41,275 nucleotides of DNA from Alistipes sp. (GCA_021201825.1 JAJQED010000018.1:1-41275); one strand, 5' to 3'; positions 26,454-32,570 are shown, counted from the first letter of the stretch. The notes: generated by a model from the sequence alone, not told the origin. Numbers and translations: made by a program.

Positions 26454-27437
26454 TTATGAATAATTTTCCCAATACCACTCCACGGACTTTTCCAGCCCCT
26501 CTCTCATCGAATACCGGGGATCGTATCCCAATAGTTTTTTCGCCTTATCTATCGAGGCCAGCGAATGCGGGATGTCCCCTACCCGGTAATCACCGTGGAT
26601 GACATTCACCGAAGCTATTTGCGGGTCGAACCGCGACAACAATTCTTTAAGGGAGGCCGCTAACTGGTTCAACGTATTACGTTCCCCGTAAGCGATATTG
26701 TAAACCGTATTTATCGCCGCCGGGTTCTCTGTTGTCATAGCCAGTAGATTGGCCTGTACAACGTTCTCGATGTATGTAAAATCCCGTGAATAGTTCCCGT
26801 CCCCGTTGATCACAGGGGATACGTGGCCCATGAATTTCTTGATAAAGAGCGGAATTACGGCCGCATAGGCGCCGTTAGGGTCCTGCCTGCGGCCGAAGAC
26901 ATTGAAATACCGCAGCCCGATACACTCGATCCCGTATGTTTTGCTGAAAACATCGGCATACAATTCATTCACATATTTGGTTACGGCATACGGGGATAAA
27001 GGTTTGCCGATAACATCCTCGATCTTCGGCAGGCTCTCCGAGTCTCCGTAAGTCGAGGAGCTCGCCGCATAGACAAAACGCTTAATTCCAGCTTCTTTGG
27101 CAGCGGCAAGCATATTGAGGAACCCCGAAACGTTGACTTCGTTGCTGGTTACCGGATCTTTTATAGACCGGGGAACGGATCCCAGTGCCGCCTGGTGAAG
27201 AATGAAGTCGACTCCGTCGAGGGCTTTTTCGCAATCGGCATAGTTGCGGATGTCACCTACCGTAAGGCTAAAATCCCCGTTATCGAACAGGTGTTTAATG
27301 TTTTCTATCTTCCCGGTCGAGAAATTATCCAGGCAGACGACCCGGTACCCTTTCTCCAGCAAAGCGTCGCACAGATTGGCCCCTATGAATCCGGCCCCGC
27401 CCGTCACCAGTACCTTTTGCTTGTTAGTGGTTTCCAT
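26454..27437 (-). CDS. UDP-N-acetylglucosamine 4-epimerase (TviC/VipB, WbpP-like)
   Basis: 327-residue extended SDR. NAD-binding GGAGFIG (13-19), Ser cluster near 127 and catalytic YAVTK (Tyr150, Lys154). LGSVPRSIKDPVTSNEVNVSG and FNVFGRRQDPNGAYAAVIP are characteristic of the WbpP/TviC group acting on UDP-GlcNAc/GalNAc. First gene of the polysaccharide locus, 16 nt upstream of an alternative dehydrogenase start and 20 nt from the preferred one. A TATATTTG -7 element lies 44 nt upstream of its start. Confidence 0.9.
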   Translation of the reverse strand: METTNKQKVLVTGGAGFIGANLCDALLEKGYRVVCLDNFSTGKIENIKHLFDNGDFSLTVGDIRNYADCEKALDGVDFILHQAALGSVPRSIKDPVTSNEVNVSGFLNMLAAAKEAGIKRFVYAASSSTYGDSESLPKIEDVIGKPLSPYAVTKYVNELYADVFSKTYGIECIGLRYFNVFGRRQDPNGAYAAVIPLFIKKFMGHVSPVINGDGNYSRDFTYIENVVQANLLAMTTENPAAINTVYNIAYGERNTLNQLAASLKELLSRFDPQIASVNVIHGDYRVGDIPHSLASIDKAKKLLGYDPRYSMREGLEKSVEWYWENYS

Positions 27438-27480
27438 ATAAGCGATGGGGTTGAAGTGTAATTTTCAAAATTTTAAACGA

Positions 27481-27488
27481 CAAATATA
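27481..27488 (-). promoter_or_regulatory. -7 element upstream of the polysaccharide locus
   Basis: TATATTTG on the minus strand in the 142-nt gap between the last HTH gene and the epimerase gene. No TTTG at the -33 position, so it may need an activator or be weak. It would let the locus be expressed separately from the HTH array. Confidence 0.45.
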
Positions 27489-27579
27489 GCAATTATTTGC
27501 CTGTATATTAATACCGCAACCCGGCCTAAATATGATCAGGCCCGTATTTTCTAATATACGATTTCAGGGCTTTAACCCG

Positions 27580-27816
27580 TCACGGGGCCAACGGGTCGAT
27601 GGGCGGGTAGATATCGTATAGGCTGCAGCCGAAATATTTTACGATAAGGTAAATATGATACGCCGAATATTTACTTTGAGTCTTCAAGGTCTCTACTTCG
27701 GCAACGAAGCCGTGGGAGGTCCCGATAATTTCCGCCAAAGTCCGCTGGGAGATTTCCCTTTCTTTCCTCAATGCCTTGACATTGGTGATTATTTGGATGT
27801 CTATATCCGTTCTCAT
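27580..27816 (-). CDS. Small XRE-type HTH protein, array copy 7 (last)
   Basis: 78 residues, essentially one helix-turn-helix domain: MRTDIDIQIITNVKAL, helix 2 ISQRTLAEIIG, recognition helix with TSHGFVAEVE, conserved tail YPPIDPLAP. The chosen ATG at 27816 matches the MRT start of its paralogues; a further in-frame ATG lies 18 nt upstream inside copy 6. Begins 1 nt after the stop of copy 6. Last HTH gene before the polysaccharide locus. Function unknown; presumably DNA-binding. Confidence 0.82.
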   Translation of the reverse strand: MRTDIDIQIITNVKALRKEREISQRTLAEIIGTSHGFVAEVETLKTQSKYSAYHIYLIVKYFGCSLYDIYPPIDPLAP

Positions 27817-27817
27817 T

Positions 27818-28093
27818 TTATTTATCCCGGCCAAATCCGATTAAGGGAGAATCAAGATCGGGTTTATAAAAGTTAGGTGGAGGACAGAGGTCGCCAATAT
27901 TACATTCCAAAAAGTCCGCAATGAAATAGAATTGGGTGATGGAATATTTGCTCGGATGCGAGGTGTTTTCAACCCGTGTGATAAAACTATGGTCCGTTCC
28001 GATAAGTTCGGCTAATAAACGCTGTGAAATATTTTTCTGCTTTCTCCGCCGCTTAACCTCCTGAATAATATGTAAATCTATTCGGGATTTCAT
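27818..28093 (-). CDS. Small XRE-type HTH protein, array copy 6 (C-terminally extended)
   Basis: 91 residues, the longest and most divergent copy. Helix 2 ISQRLLAELIG; recognition helix TDHSFITRVE; KYS motif kept, but the tail is LCPPPNFYKPDLDSPL rather than FPPIDPLAP and runs ~13 residues further. The Cys/hydrophobic substitutions in FLECNIGDL suggest an altered dimer surface. 27 nt after copy 5. Confidence 0.8.
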   Translation of the reverse strand: MKSRIDLHIIQEVKRRRKQKNISQRLLAELIGTDHSFITRVENTSHPSKYSITQFYFIADFLECNIGDLCPPPNFYKPDLDSPLIGFGRDK

Positions 28094-28120
28094 AACGAAA
28101 AATATCTTTTTTGAAACGAC

Positions 28121-28351
28121 TCATCTTTTATTTACGGGAGGGAATAGATCCGAGACCTCCCAGTCGAAATCTTCGGCGATCAGGTAAAGTTGGTAAGCGG
28201 AATATTTACAATCGTATTTTTCATTTTCTACTTTCCAGACGAAACTGTAATTGGTCCCTATGATAATGGCTAACTTGCGCTGGGATATATTTAATTCCTT
28301 GCGCCTGCGTTTAACATTTTGTATTATCTGCCAGTCTATTTCGGTTCTCAT
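28121..28351 (-). CDS. Small XRE-type HTH protein, array copy 5
   Basis: 76 residues, start MRTEIDWQII at 28351. Recognition helix TNYSFVWKVE (residues 33-42) is unusual in carrying Trp and Lys. Tail LFPPVNKR, a short version of the family ending. Its ATG overlaps the TAA of copy 4 in a TAATG junction, implying translational coupling. A longer upstream frame is only read-through of copy 4. Confidence 0.82.
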   Translation of the reverse strand: MRTEIDWQIIQNVKRRRKELNISQRKLAIIIGTNYSFVWKVENEKYDCKYSAYQLYLIAEDFDWEVSDLFPPVNKR

Positions 28352-28581
28352 TACGGTGCCAGCGGGTCGATAGGCGGAAAAAGATCGGAAACCTGGCAAC
28401 CGAAATATTTTGCTATAACGTACAATTGCCGGGCCGAGTAACGGCATTCGGATTTCGGGCTTTCGACCTGGGAAACGAATCCTCTCGACGTACCGATAAT
28501 TTCAGCAAGAACCCGTTGGGAAATATCGCGTTCCTGCCTGAAAATTTTCACGTTCTCGATAATTATCCGGTCTATATCCAT
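28351..28581 (-). CDS. Small XRE-type HTH protein, array copy 4
   Basis: 76 residues: MDIDRIIIENVKIF, helix 2 ISQRVLAEIIG, recognition helix TSRGFVSQVE, KSECRYSARQLYVIAKYF, tail LFPPIDPLAP. Lacks the first two residues of its paralogues. Its ATG follows the stop of copy 3 directly, with no spacer. Confidence 0.82.
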   Translation of the reverse strand: MDIDRIIIENVKIFRQERDISQRVLAEIIGTSRGFVSQVESPKSECRYSARQLYVIAKYFGCQVSDLFPPIDPLAP

Positions 28582-28821
28582 TTATAAGTTCTCGATGCTT
28601 TTTACCGGCGGGTAAATATCCGACACGGGACACCGGAATTCCTCGGCGATCAGATATATCTGGTAAGCCGAATATTTGGAGTCGCATAGCTCGCTCTCGA
28701 TCTGTCCGATAAATCCGGAAGAAGTACCGATTACTTCGGCCAGCATACCCTGGGTGTAATCCTTACGAATACGCAAGGATTTGATATTGTTAATAATTAT
28801 TTTGTCTGTGTCGGTTTTCAA
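28582..28821 (-). CDS. Small XRE-type HTH protein, array copy 3
   Basis: 79 residues: MKTDTDKIIINNIKSL, helix 2 YTQGMLAEVIG, recognition helix TSSGFIGQIE, SKYSAYQIYLIAEEF, tail IYPPVKSIENL. Its helix 2 is the only one with Gly instead of Arg after the Gln. 11 nt after the pseudogene copy 2. Confidence 0.82.
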   Translation of the reverse strand: MKTDTDKIIINNIKSLRIRKDYTQGMLAEVIGTSSGFIGQIESELCDSKYSAYQIYLIAEEFRCPVSDIYPPVKSIENL

Positions 28822-28832
28822 ACCATTCCAAT

Positions 28833-29069
28833 TTACGGGGCCAGCGGGTCGATGGGCGGGTAAAGGTCTGCAATGGGACAGCTGACATATTTGGCGATCA
28901 GCTACAGATGCCGGGCTGAATATTTACATTGGGATTTAGAGTTTTCGACCTGTGTTATAAAGTTATGGGATGTACCTATGATCTCACCTAACCCGCGTTG
29001 GGTGATCTTTTCCTTTTGCCGGAGCGCCCGCACCCGTTCGATTATTTCCCTATCCAGATCCGTTATCAT
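28833..29069 (-). pseudogene. Small XRE-type HTH protein, array copy 2, amber-interrupted
   Basis: The frame runs from ATG 29069 to TAA 28833-28835 and would give a normal 78-residue paralogue with tail YPPIDPLAP, but codon 56 is TAG (28902-28904). The other copies have Tyr there (for instance QLYLIAKYF). A single TAY to TAG change explains it; the rest is intact, so the event is recent. The truncated 55-residue product keeps the complete helix-turn-helix (KITQRGLGEIIG, TSHNFITQVE) but loses the C-terminal helix, and might act as a dominant variant or be dead. Confidence 0.85.
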
Positions 29070-29080
29070 ATTGTATCCCT

Positions 29081-29317
29081 TTAAGGCTCGAGCCGGTCTA
29101 TCGGCGGAAACAGGTCGGCAAATTCGCACTCGAAATATTTTGCAATAAGATATAAGTGGTATGCCGAATATTTACAGTAAGATTTAGGATTCTCAACATC
29201 CCCTACAAAACCGTATGAGGTCCCGATTATATCTGCCAGCACACGCTGGGAAATCTGCCGCTCTTTCCTCAACATCTTAACATTCTCTATTATCTGCCAG
29301 TCTATATTCGTTCTCAT
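29081..29317 (-). CDS. Small XRE-type HTH protein, array copy 1 (first transcribed)
   Basis: 78 residues: MRTNIDWQIIENVKML, helix 2 ISQRVLADIIG, recognition helix TSYGFVGDVE, YCKYSAYHLYLIAKYF, tail LFPPIDRLEP. Closest to the family consensus. No clean -33/-7 promoter is visible on the minus strand upstream; the 110 nt before it hold divergent plus-strand promoter elements and a 15-bp palindrome. Confidence 0.83.
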   Translation of the reverse strand: MRTNIDWQIIENVKMLRKERQISQRVLADIIGTSYGFVGDVENPKSYCKYSAYHLYLIAKYFECEFADLFPPIDRLEP

Positions 29318-29356
29318 TAGGTCTTATTATAACATCACGAAATAATCAAAAAGGCA

Positions 29357-29364
29357 TATCTTTG
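29357..29364 (+). promoter_or_regulatory. -7 element, distal, for the divergent RNA/S24 regulator unit
   Basis: TATCTTTG on the plus strand; the expected start (about 29371) falls inside the palindrome at 29367-29381. No -33 TTTG. Confidence 0.45.
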
Positions 29365-29366
29365 TA

Positions 29367-29381
29367 CACGGCATTGCCGTG
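29367..29381. promoter_or_regulatory. 15-bp palindrome, operator candidate
   Basis: Perfect inverted repeat CACGGC-ATT-GCCGTG, 3 nt downstream of a TATCTTTG element and 50 nt upstream of the first HTH array gene. Size and symmetry suit a dimeric HTH repressor. GC-rich in an AT-rich intergenic stretch. Confidence 0.55.
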
Positions 29382-29426
29382 CTCAATGAAAGTCATGCAT
29401 TATGATCAAACATTTATTAACTATGC

Positions 29427-29434
29427 TATCTTTG
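29427..29434 (+). promoter_or_regulatory. -7 element, proximal, for the divergent RNA/S24 regulator unit
   Basis: TATCTTTG on the plus strand, predicted start near 29441. No -33 TTTG. Drives the structured RNA and possibly the regulator at 29720. Confidence 0.45.
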
Positions 29435-29440
29435 TGGAAA

Positions 29441-29675
29441 CATTGCAATTCGTCTTAAAGGCGGGAGCGAAAACATAATAAGGGTAAACGACCTTTAGAC
29501 CAACCTGTAAACTTCGGACTATCGTAAGATAGGTTTTACCTGGTGTAAAAGTTGTTGAAACCCACGGGTATGCCCCGGACCTTTGCGGACCGGGGCTGTC
29601 CCTGGGCGCAGGACAACATACCAGGTTAGGCTCCGAAGGCCAACAGGTTGGGTGTTGTTCCTGCGCTCTCTTTTT
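29441..29675 (+). ncRNA. Structured non-coding RNA, SRP-RNA-like 3' domain
   Basis: No reading frame; several clear helices. CTATC-GTAA-GATAG (GNRA tetraloop, near 29520), GCCCCGG/CCGGGGC (29572-29595), and a 3' domain closed by GCGCAGGA-CAACA (29606-29618) with TGTTG-T-TCCTGCGC (29653-29666), followed by TCTCTTTTT. The apex reads TACCAGGTTAGG...CCGAAGG...AACAGG, close to the conserved SRP domain IV (TACCAGGTCAGG...AGCAG). However, the invariant G of AGCAG is changed and an alternative hairpin (GTT-A-GGC/GCCAAC) is at least as stable. It is either a divergent ffs RNA or an unknown RNA ending in a terminator before the S24-fold gene. Confidence 0.45.
29606..29675 (+). terminator. Terminator-like hairpin closing the structured RNA
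   Basis: 13-bp interrupted stem followed by TCTCTTTTT, ending 45 nt before the ATG at 29720. It would end the RNA, or attenuate transcription into the regulator gene. Confidence 0.55.
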
Positions 29676-29719
29676 ATCAATATGCGCAGGGCCGGTATCC
29701 ACCTCAAACCCAACCAGCC

Positions 29720-30343
29720 ATGACAAACCGATCCAACCCCGAATGGGACCGGATATGCCACATCATCGCCCGTTATAATTATCCGTCCATCGCCGCATTC
29801 GCCCGTGAGCTGGGCCTGAACCGCTGCGAGAACCTCTACCAGATAAAGCGCGGTCACAACGGCATCAGCCGCGACCTTGCCGTCCGTATCTGCAGCCGCT
29901 TCCCGGAGATAGAAATGGGATGGCTGCTGACGGGCGAGGGACCGATGGTCCGCGGTGAAGAGGAAGTTTCGGTCCTCAGCCAGGTAAAAGCCATTGCTTA
30001 CTATGCCCGTTTCCCGGTGGTCCGCCCTCCGCAGGAGCCGGATAAAAACCTCTGGTTCTCAACCGAATTGGTTCCCGACGCCGACTTCGCCGTGCAGTGC
30101 TTAACGGACGAACTCTCCCCGCTCTACCGCCCCGGCTCCGTTCTGCTTTTGCGCCGATGCGCTCCTGAGGACCCGGTGATCTACGGCCGGGCGTATTTCA
30201 TAATCACTGCAAGTTTCATCGCACTGCGCATCGTGCGCCGTGGCCCGCGGGACACCCTGCGGCTGGAGAGTCCCGACCGCCGGCGGTTCGACCCGGTAAC
30301 GATCCACCGCGGGCAGGTCAGGGAGTTATACCTGGTGGAGTGA
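29720..30343 (+). CDS. HTH regulator with degenerate S24 domain, paralogue of 7480-8130
   Basis: 207 residues. HTH with AFARELGLNRCENLYQIKRG, nearly the same as in the copy near ribE, then WLLTGEG (68-74) and an S24-like fold. The serine motif is TDEL (129-132) and the lysine position reads ALRI (168-171), so both catalytic residues are lost. GC-rich like the core genome, unlike the neighbouring polysaccharide locus. The ATG at 29720 matches the paralogue's N-terminus; a longer frame from 29648 would begin inside the hairpin. It may regulate the array, the polysaccharide locus, or itself. Confidence 0.85.
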   Translation: MTNRSNPEWDRICHIIARYNYPSIAAFARELGLNRCENLYQIKRGHNGISRDLAVRICSRFPEIEMGWLLTGEGPMVRGEEEVSVLSQVKAIAYYARFPVVRPPQEPDKNLWFSTELVPDADFAVQCLTDELSPLYRPGSVLLLRRCAPEDPVIYGRAYFIITASFIALRIVRRGPRDTLRLESPDRRRFDPVTIHRGQVRELYLVE

Positions 30344-30350
30344 AAAAAAT

Positions 30351-30381
30351 TTTGCGGTTTGACGGCAATGGCTTACATTTG
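30351..30381 (+). promoter_or_regulatory. Promoter of the cobalamin riboswitch operon
   Basis: TTTG (30351-30354), 19-nt spacer, TACATTTG (30374-30381): exact consensus match. The predicted start near 30388 coincides with the first conserved riboswitch helix. Confidence 0.75.
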
Positions 30382-30387
30382 TCCCCG

Positions 30388-30580
30388 TACAGGTTCCACA
30401 GGCCGCCCGTGAAAGGTGCGGCCGGGATTAAAAGGGAATGCCGTGCAAATCGGCAACAGTTCCCGCTGCTGTAAGTTCCTGCCCGCTCCGGGCAAAAAGG
30501 GTTCGGCAATCTGTGCCACTGTTCCGCAGGGAATGGGAAGGCGCCGGCCCGGGACAAGTCAGAAGACCTGCCTGGTACGT
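30388..30580 (+). promoter_or_regulatory. Cobalamin (AdoCbl-type) riboswitch
   Basis: Conserved blocks in the right order: ACAGGTTCCACAGG at the 5' end, AAAAGGGAATGCCGTGCAAATC (around 30430-30451), GCTGCTGTAA (30466-30475), GGGAAGGCG (30535-30543), and the B12 box AGTCAGAAGACCTGCC (30557-30572). It controls the downstream lipoprotein operon, which should be repressed when B12 is plentiful. Confidence 0.93.
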
Positions 30581-30784
30581 TTCGGATTTCGGCCCACGGT
30601 GAATGGGACACGGATCGACGGTTACCGGGCACGGGAGTTTTCTTCCCTCCGCTTCTTTCTCCGCCGCTTCCAGCTCTTCACATGTTCGGCCACGGTCCGA
30701 GGTTAAACTTGATTACGGTCGAATGATAAAGTTTTGCATGGCTTTCCCTTTTCATGTACGGGGCACGGTCCCCGCGCGGGTACG

Positions 30785-30834
30785 GTATGTAAAAGTTTGG
30801 CCGTCAGGCGTTCGGCAAACTTTTCAAAACATAC
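30785..30834 (+). promoter_or_regulatory. Hairpin in the riboswitch expression platform
   Basis: GTATGT (30785-30790) pairs with ACATAC; AAAAGTTT-GGCCG (from 30791) pairs with CGGC-AAACTTTT (to 30824). The helix ends 6 nt before the ATG at 30841 and would occlude the ribosome site when formed. No U-tract follows, so translational control is more likely than termination. The 200 nt between the B12 box and this hairpin hold no gene. Confidence 0.5.
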
Positions 30835-30840
30835 TGTAAA

Positions 30841-32505
30841 ATGAAAAAGATCTTTACCCTTATCATGACGGCCGCCGTGGCCTTTACCGGATGCAAATAC
30901 GACGACGGAGACCTTTGGGACAAGGTGGACGACCTGGACAGCCGCCTAAAGACCCTCGAGCAGACGGTCGGCCAGATGAACACCGAGGTCACCTCCCTCC
31001 AAACCCTTCTAAAGGCCATCGACAGCGGGTCTTTCATAACCGATTTTTCAGCCCTTAACGGCGGCAACGGATATGTACTGACGCTAAGCAACGGCGAAAC
31101 CCTGGAGATATACCACGGTACTGCCGCTCCTATTCTGGGTACCACGGAAATAGACGGGGTCTACTACTGGGCCTATATCGTGGACGGGATGGCCAGCCCG
31201 CTCGAAGACGGCAGCGGCAATTACCTGCCCGTATCCGGCACTACGCCCGTGTTGAGCATAGACGACGCGGGCTACTGGATGGTGGATTACGGCTCCGGTG
31301 AGGAATATATCACCGACGGCGCCGGCAATTACATAATGGCCAAGGGGGGCGAATCGATGTTCGAACTGGTCGAGAACGGCTACTATTACGTGACGTTCCA
31401 CATGGCCGACGGCACCGTGTTCCGCCTGCCCAAAATGTCCACGGCCGAATTCGTGATTGACGCCCGCAAACGGGAACACTTCAAATACGAATCGACCCGT
31501 ACGTTCGGTATCACGATGCAGGGAGTGTCGTCCGCTTCGGTGACCGACCGGCCGGATTTCTGGACGACTTCCCTCGAGCTCGATCCCAACGGGGAAACCG
31601 GAACCATATCCGTTACCGCACCCGGCCAGGCTTTGGTCTCGCTATTCCCGGCCGCGGCGGGCGGCACTATCACCGTAACGGTTAACGGACATGACGGTAC
31701 CCTGCTGGTAAAGCTAAACGTATACGCCGACGACCGGGACTACGGGCTGGCCTGCCTTACTTTCGAGGACGACGACTACAACGGTTCGTGGGAATCCACC
31801 GACGGCAGGGGCTACTGGACCTCGCTGATCGACTCCCCGCAATACGGAGGTCCGCTCCTTTACGGGGATTATTCGAACGTGGATTACCACTGGTACGACG
31901 AGCGCAACACCGAACTGGCATCCGAGCTGGTCACCTCATGGGGAAGTACCGTATTCTGGAACGGCGGTATCGCCCTTTCCGATTACCATCTTTCGGACAT
32001 TACACAGGGAGGCTTCGATACGCAACTCTCGATTGTCGATGCGACCGGCTTCGACAACTCCGTCAATTTCTCCGTCGCCACCGGTTATCCCGACGGTTAC
32101 CCGACCGCCCCCGGAACGCTGCCCGGAATTTATTTCAAAGACGGGAAAGAACGGGTAGTGGACCATATGTACGTAACCTCCACGACCTATTTCGCGAACA
32201 ACGTCCTCAATGGCGACGCATATTGTCCCGCATTGCCCCCGACCGGGTATGTCAACATCACGGCTATCGGGTTTGACTCTGCCGGCACCCCCGTATCGGC
32301 AGCCGTCCAGCCGTTCGAGATCGCCAACGGCGCCAACGGTCCGGTGGTCGACTGGCAGCCGTGGGACCTTTCGGCCCTGGGTAAGGTCCACCGGATCGAA
32401 TTCAATATGGAAGGGTCGGCGGACGGCTATAACCAGTACGGCTGGGCGCGGCCTGCCTACTTCGCGTTCGACAACGTAGCCGTAAGGTTCTACGACAACG
32501 AGTAA
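30841..32505 (+). CDS. Surface lipoprotein with DUF4988 and DUF4465 domains
   Basis: 554 residues. Signal peptide with lipobox FTGC (Cys18) followed by acidic residues (KYDDGD), the Bacteroidetes surface-export signature. Next a short coiled coil and DUF4988-type module (about 25-130, DLWDKVDDLDSRLKTLEQ and a LSNGETLEIYHG repeat), a beta-rich middle, and a C-terminal DUF4465 domain (about 300-554) with LACLTFEDDDYNG, IDSPQYGGPLLYG, GGIALSDY, YVTSTTYFANNVLNGD and PAYFAFDNVAVRF. DUF4465 proteins recur in corrinoid-uptake loci of gut Bacteroidetes; control by the B12 riboswitch supports a corrinoid-related surface role. Ligand binding is inference. Confidence 0.88.
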   Translation: MKKIFTLIMTAAVAFTGCKYDDGDLWDKVDDLDSRLKTLEQTVGQMNTEVTSLQTLLKAIDSGSFITDFSALNGGNGYVLTLSNGETLEIYHGTAAPILGTTEIDGVYYWAYIVDGMASPLEDGSGNYLPVSGTTPVLSIDDAGYWMVDYGSGEEYITDGAGNYIMAKGGESMFELVENGYYYVTFHMADGTVFRLPKMSTAEFVIDARKREHFKYESTRTFGITMQGVSSASVTDRPDFWTTSLELDPNGETGTISVTAPGQALVSLFPAAAGGTITVTVNGHDGTLLVKLNVYADDRDYGLACLTFEDDDYNGSWESTDGRGYWTSLIDSPQYGGPLLYGDYSNVDYHWYDERNTELASELVTSWGSTVFWNGGIALSDYHLSDITQGGFDTQLSIVDATGFDNSVNFSVATGYPDGYPTAPGTLPGIYFKDGKERVVDHMYVTSTTYFANNVLNGDAYCPALPPTGYVNITAIGFDSAGTPVSAAVQPFEIANGANGPVVDWQPWDLSALGKVHRIEFNMEGSADGYNQYGWARPAYFAFDNVAVRFYDNE

Positions 32506-32514
32506 TCACCTGTT

Positions 32515-32551
32515 ATCCCGTAATGCTCCGGGTTCCGGAGTAATACGGGAT
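32515..32551 (+). repeat. Intercistronic hairpin between the two lipoprotein genes
   Basis: ATCCCGTA (32515-32522) pairs with TACGGGAT (32544-32551), and CTCCGG pairs with CCGGAG inside, loop GTT. No U-tract, so probably an mRNA stabiliser or partial attenuator tuning the ratio of the two products. Confidence 0.55.
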
Positions 32552-32570
32552 ATTAAAATATCCCCGGAAT

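Larger units (their letters stand above)
16838..27437 (-). other. Surface (capsular/O-) polysaccharide biosynthesis locus
   Basis: Nine consecutive minus-strand genes with short gaps or overlaps: nucleotide-sugar epimerase, dehydrogenase, flippase, GT-A transferase, polymerase and four GT-B transferases. The stretch from about 17 to 25 kb is visibly AT-richer than both flanks, a common sign of horizontal acquisition for such loci; the two sugar-nucleotide genes at the promoter end are closer to host composition. No initiating phosphoglycosyltransferase, UpxY/UpxZ-type antiterminator or Wza/Wzc pair is present. Transcription order is 27437 to 16838. Confidence 0.9.
27580..29317 (-). repeat. 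Tandem array of seven paralogous HTH genes
   Basis: Seven ~235-bp units in head-to-tail order with gaps of 11, 11, 0, -1, 27 and 1 nt. The framework (T/SQR.LAEIIGT, KYSA, YLIAKYF, DLFPPIDPLAP) is shared. Residues of the predicted recognition helix differ in every unit: SYG.GD, SHN.TQ, SSG.GQ, SRG.SQ, NYS.WK, DHS.TR, SHG.AE. The array directly precedes the polysaccharide locus in the same orientation. Confidence 0.9.

Noticed and set aside
25252-26463. 403-residue plus-strand open frame
   Set aside because: Antisense to the UDP-sugar dehydrogenase, whose NAD and active-site Cys motifs are intact.
27580-29317. Toxin-antitoxin system
   Set aside because: All seven genes encode the HTH type and none looks like a toxin partner; no HigB, RelE, HipA or similar gene adjoins.
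16838-29317. Prophage or integrative element carrying the HTH array and polysaccharide genes
   Set aside because: No integrase, terminase, capsid, relaxase or flanking att-like repeats were seen; the AT-rich block fits ordinary cassette exchange of polysaccharide loci.
29441-29675. tmRNA, RNase P RNA or 6S RNA
   Set aside because: No tRNA-like ends or tag frame, no conserved RNase P cores, and no single long hairpin with central bubble.
30416-30839. Small open frames in the riboswitch and its leader
   Set aside because: They overlap conserved riboswitch elements and show no coding signal.
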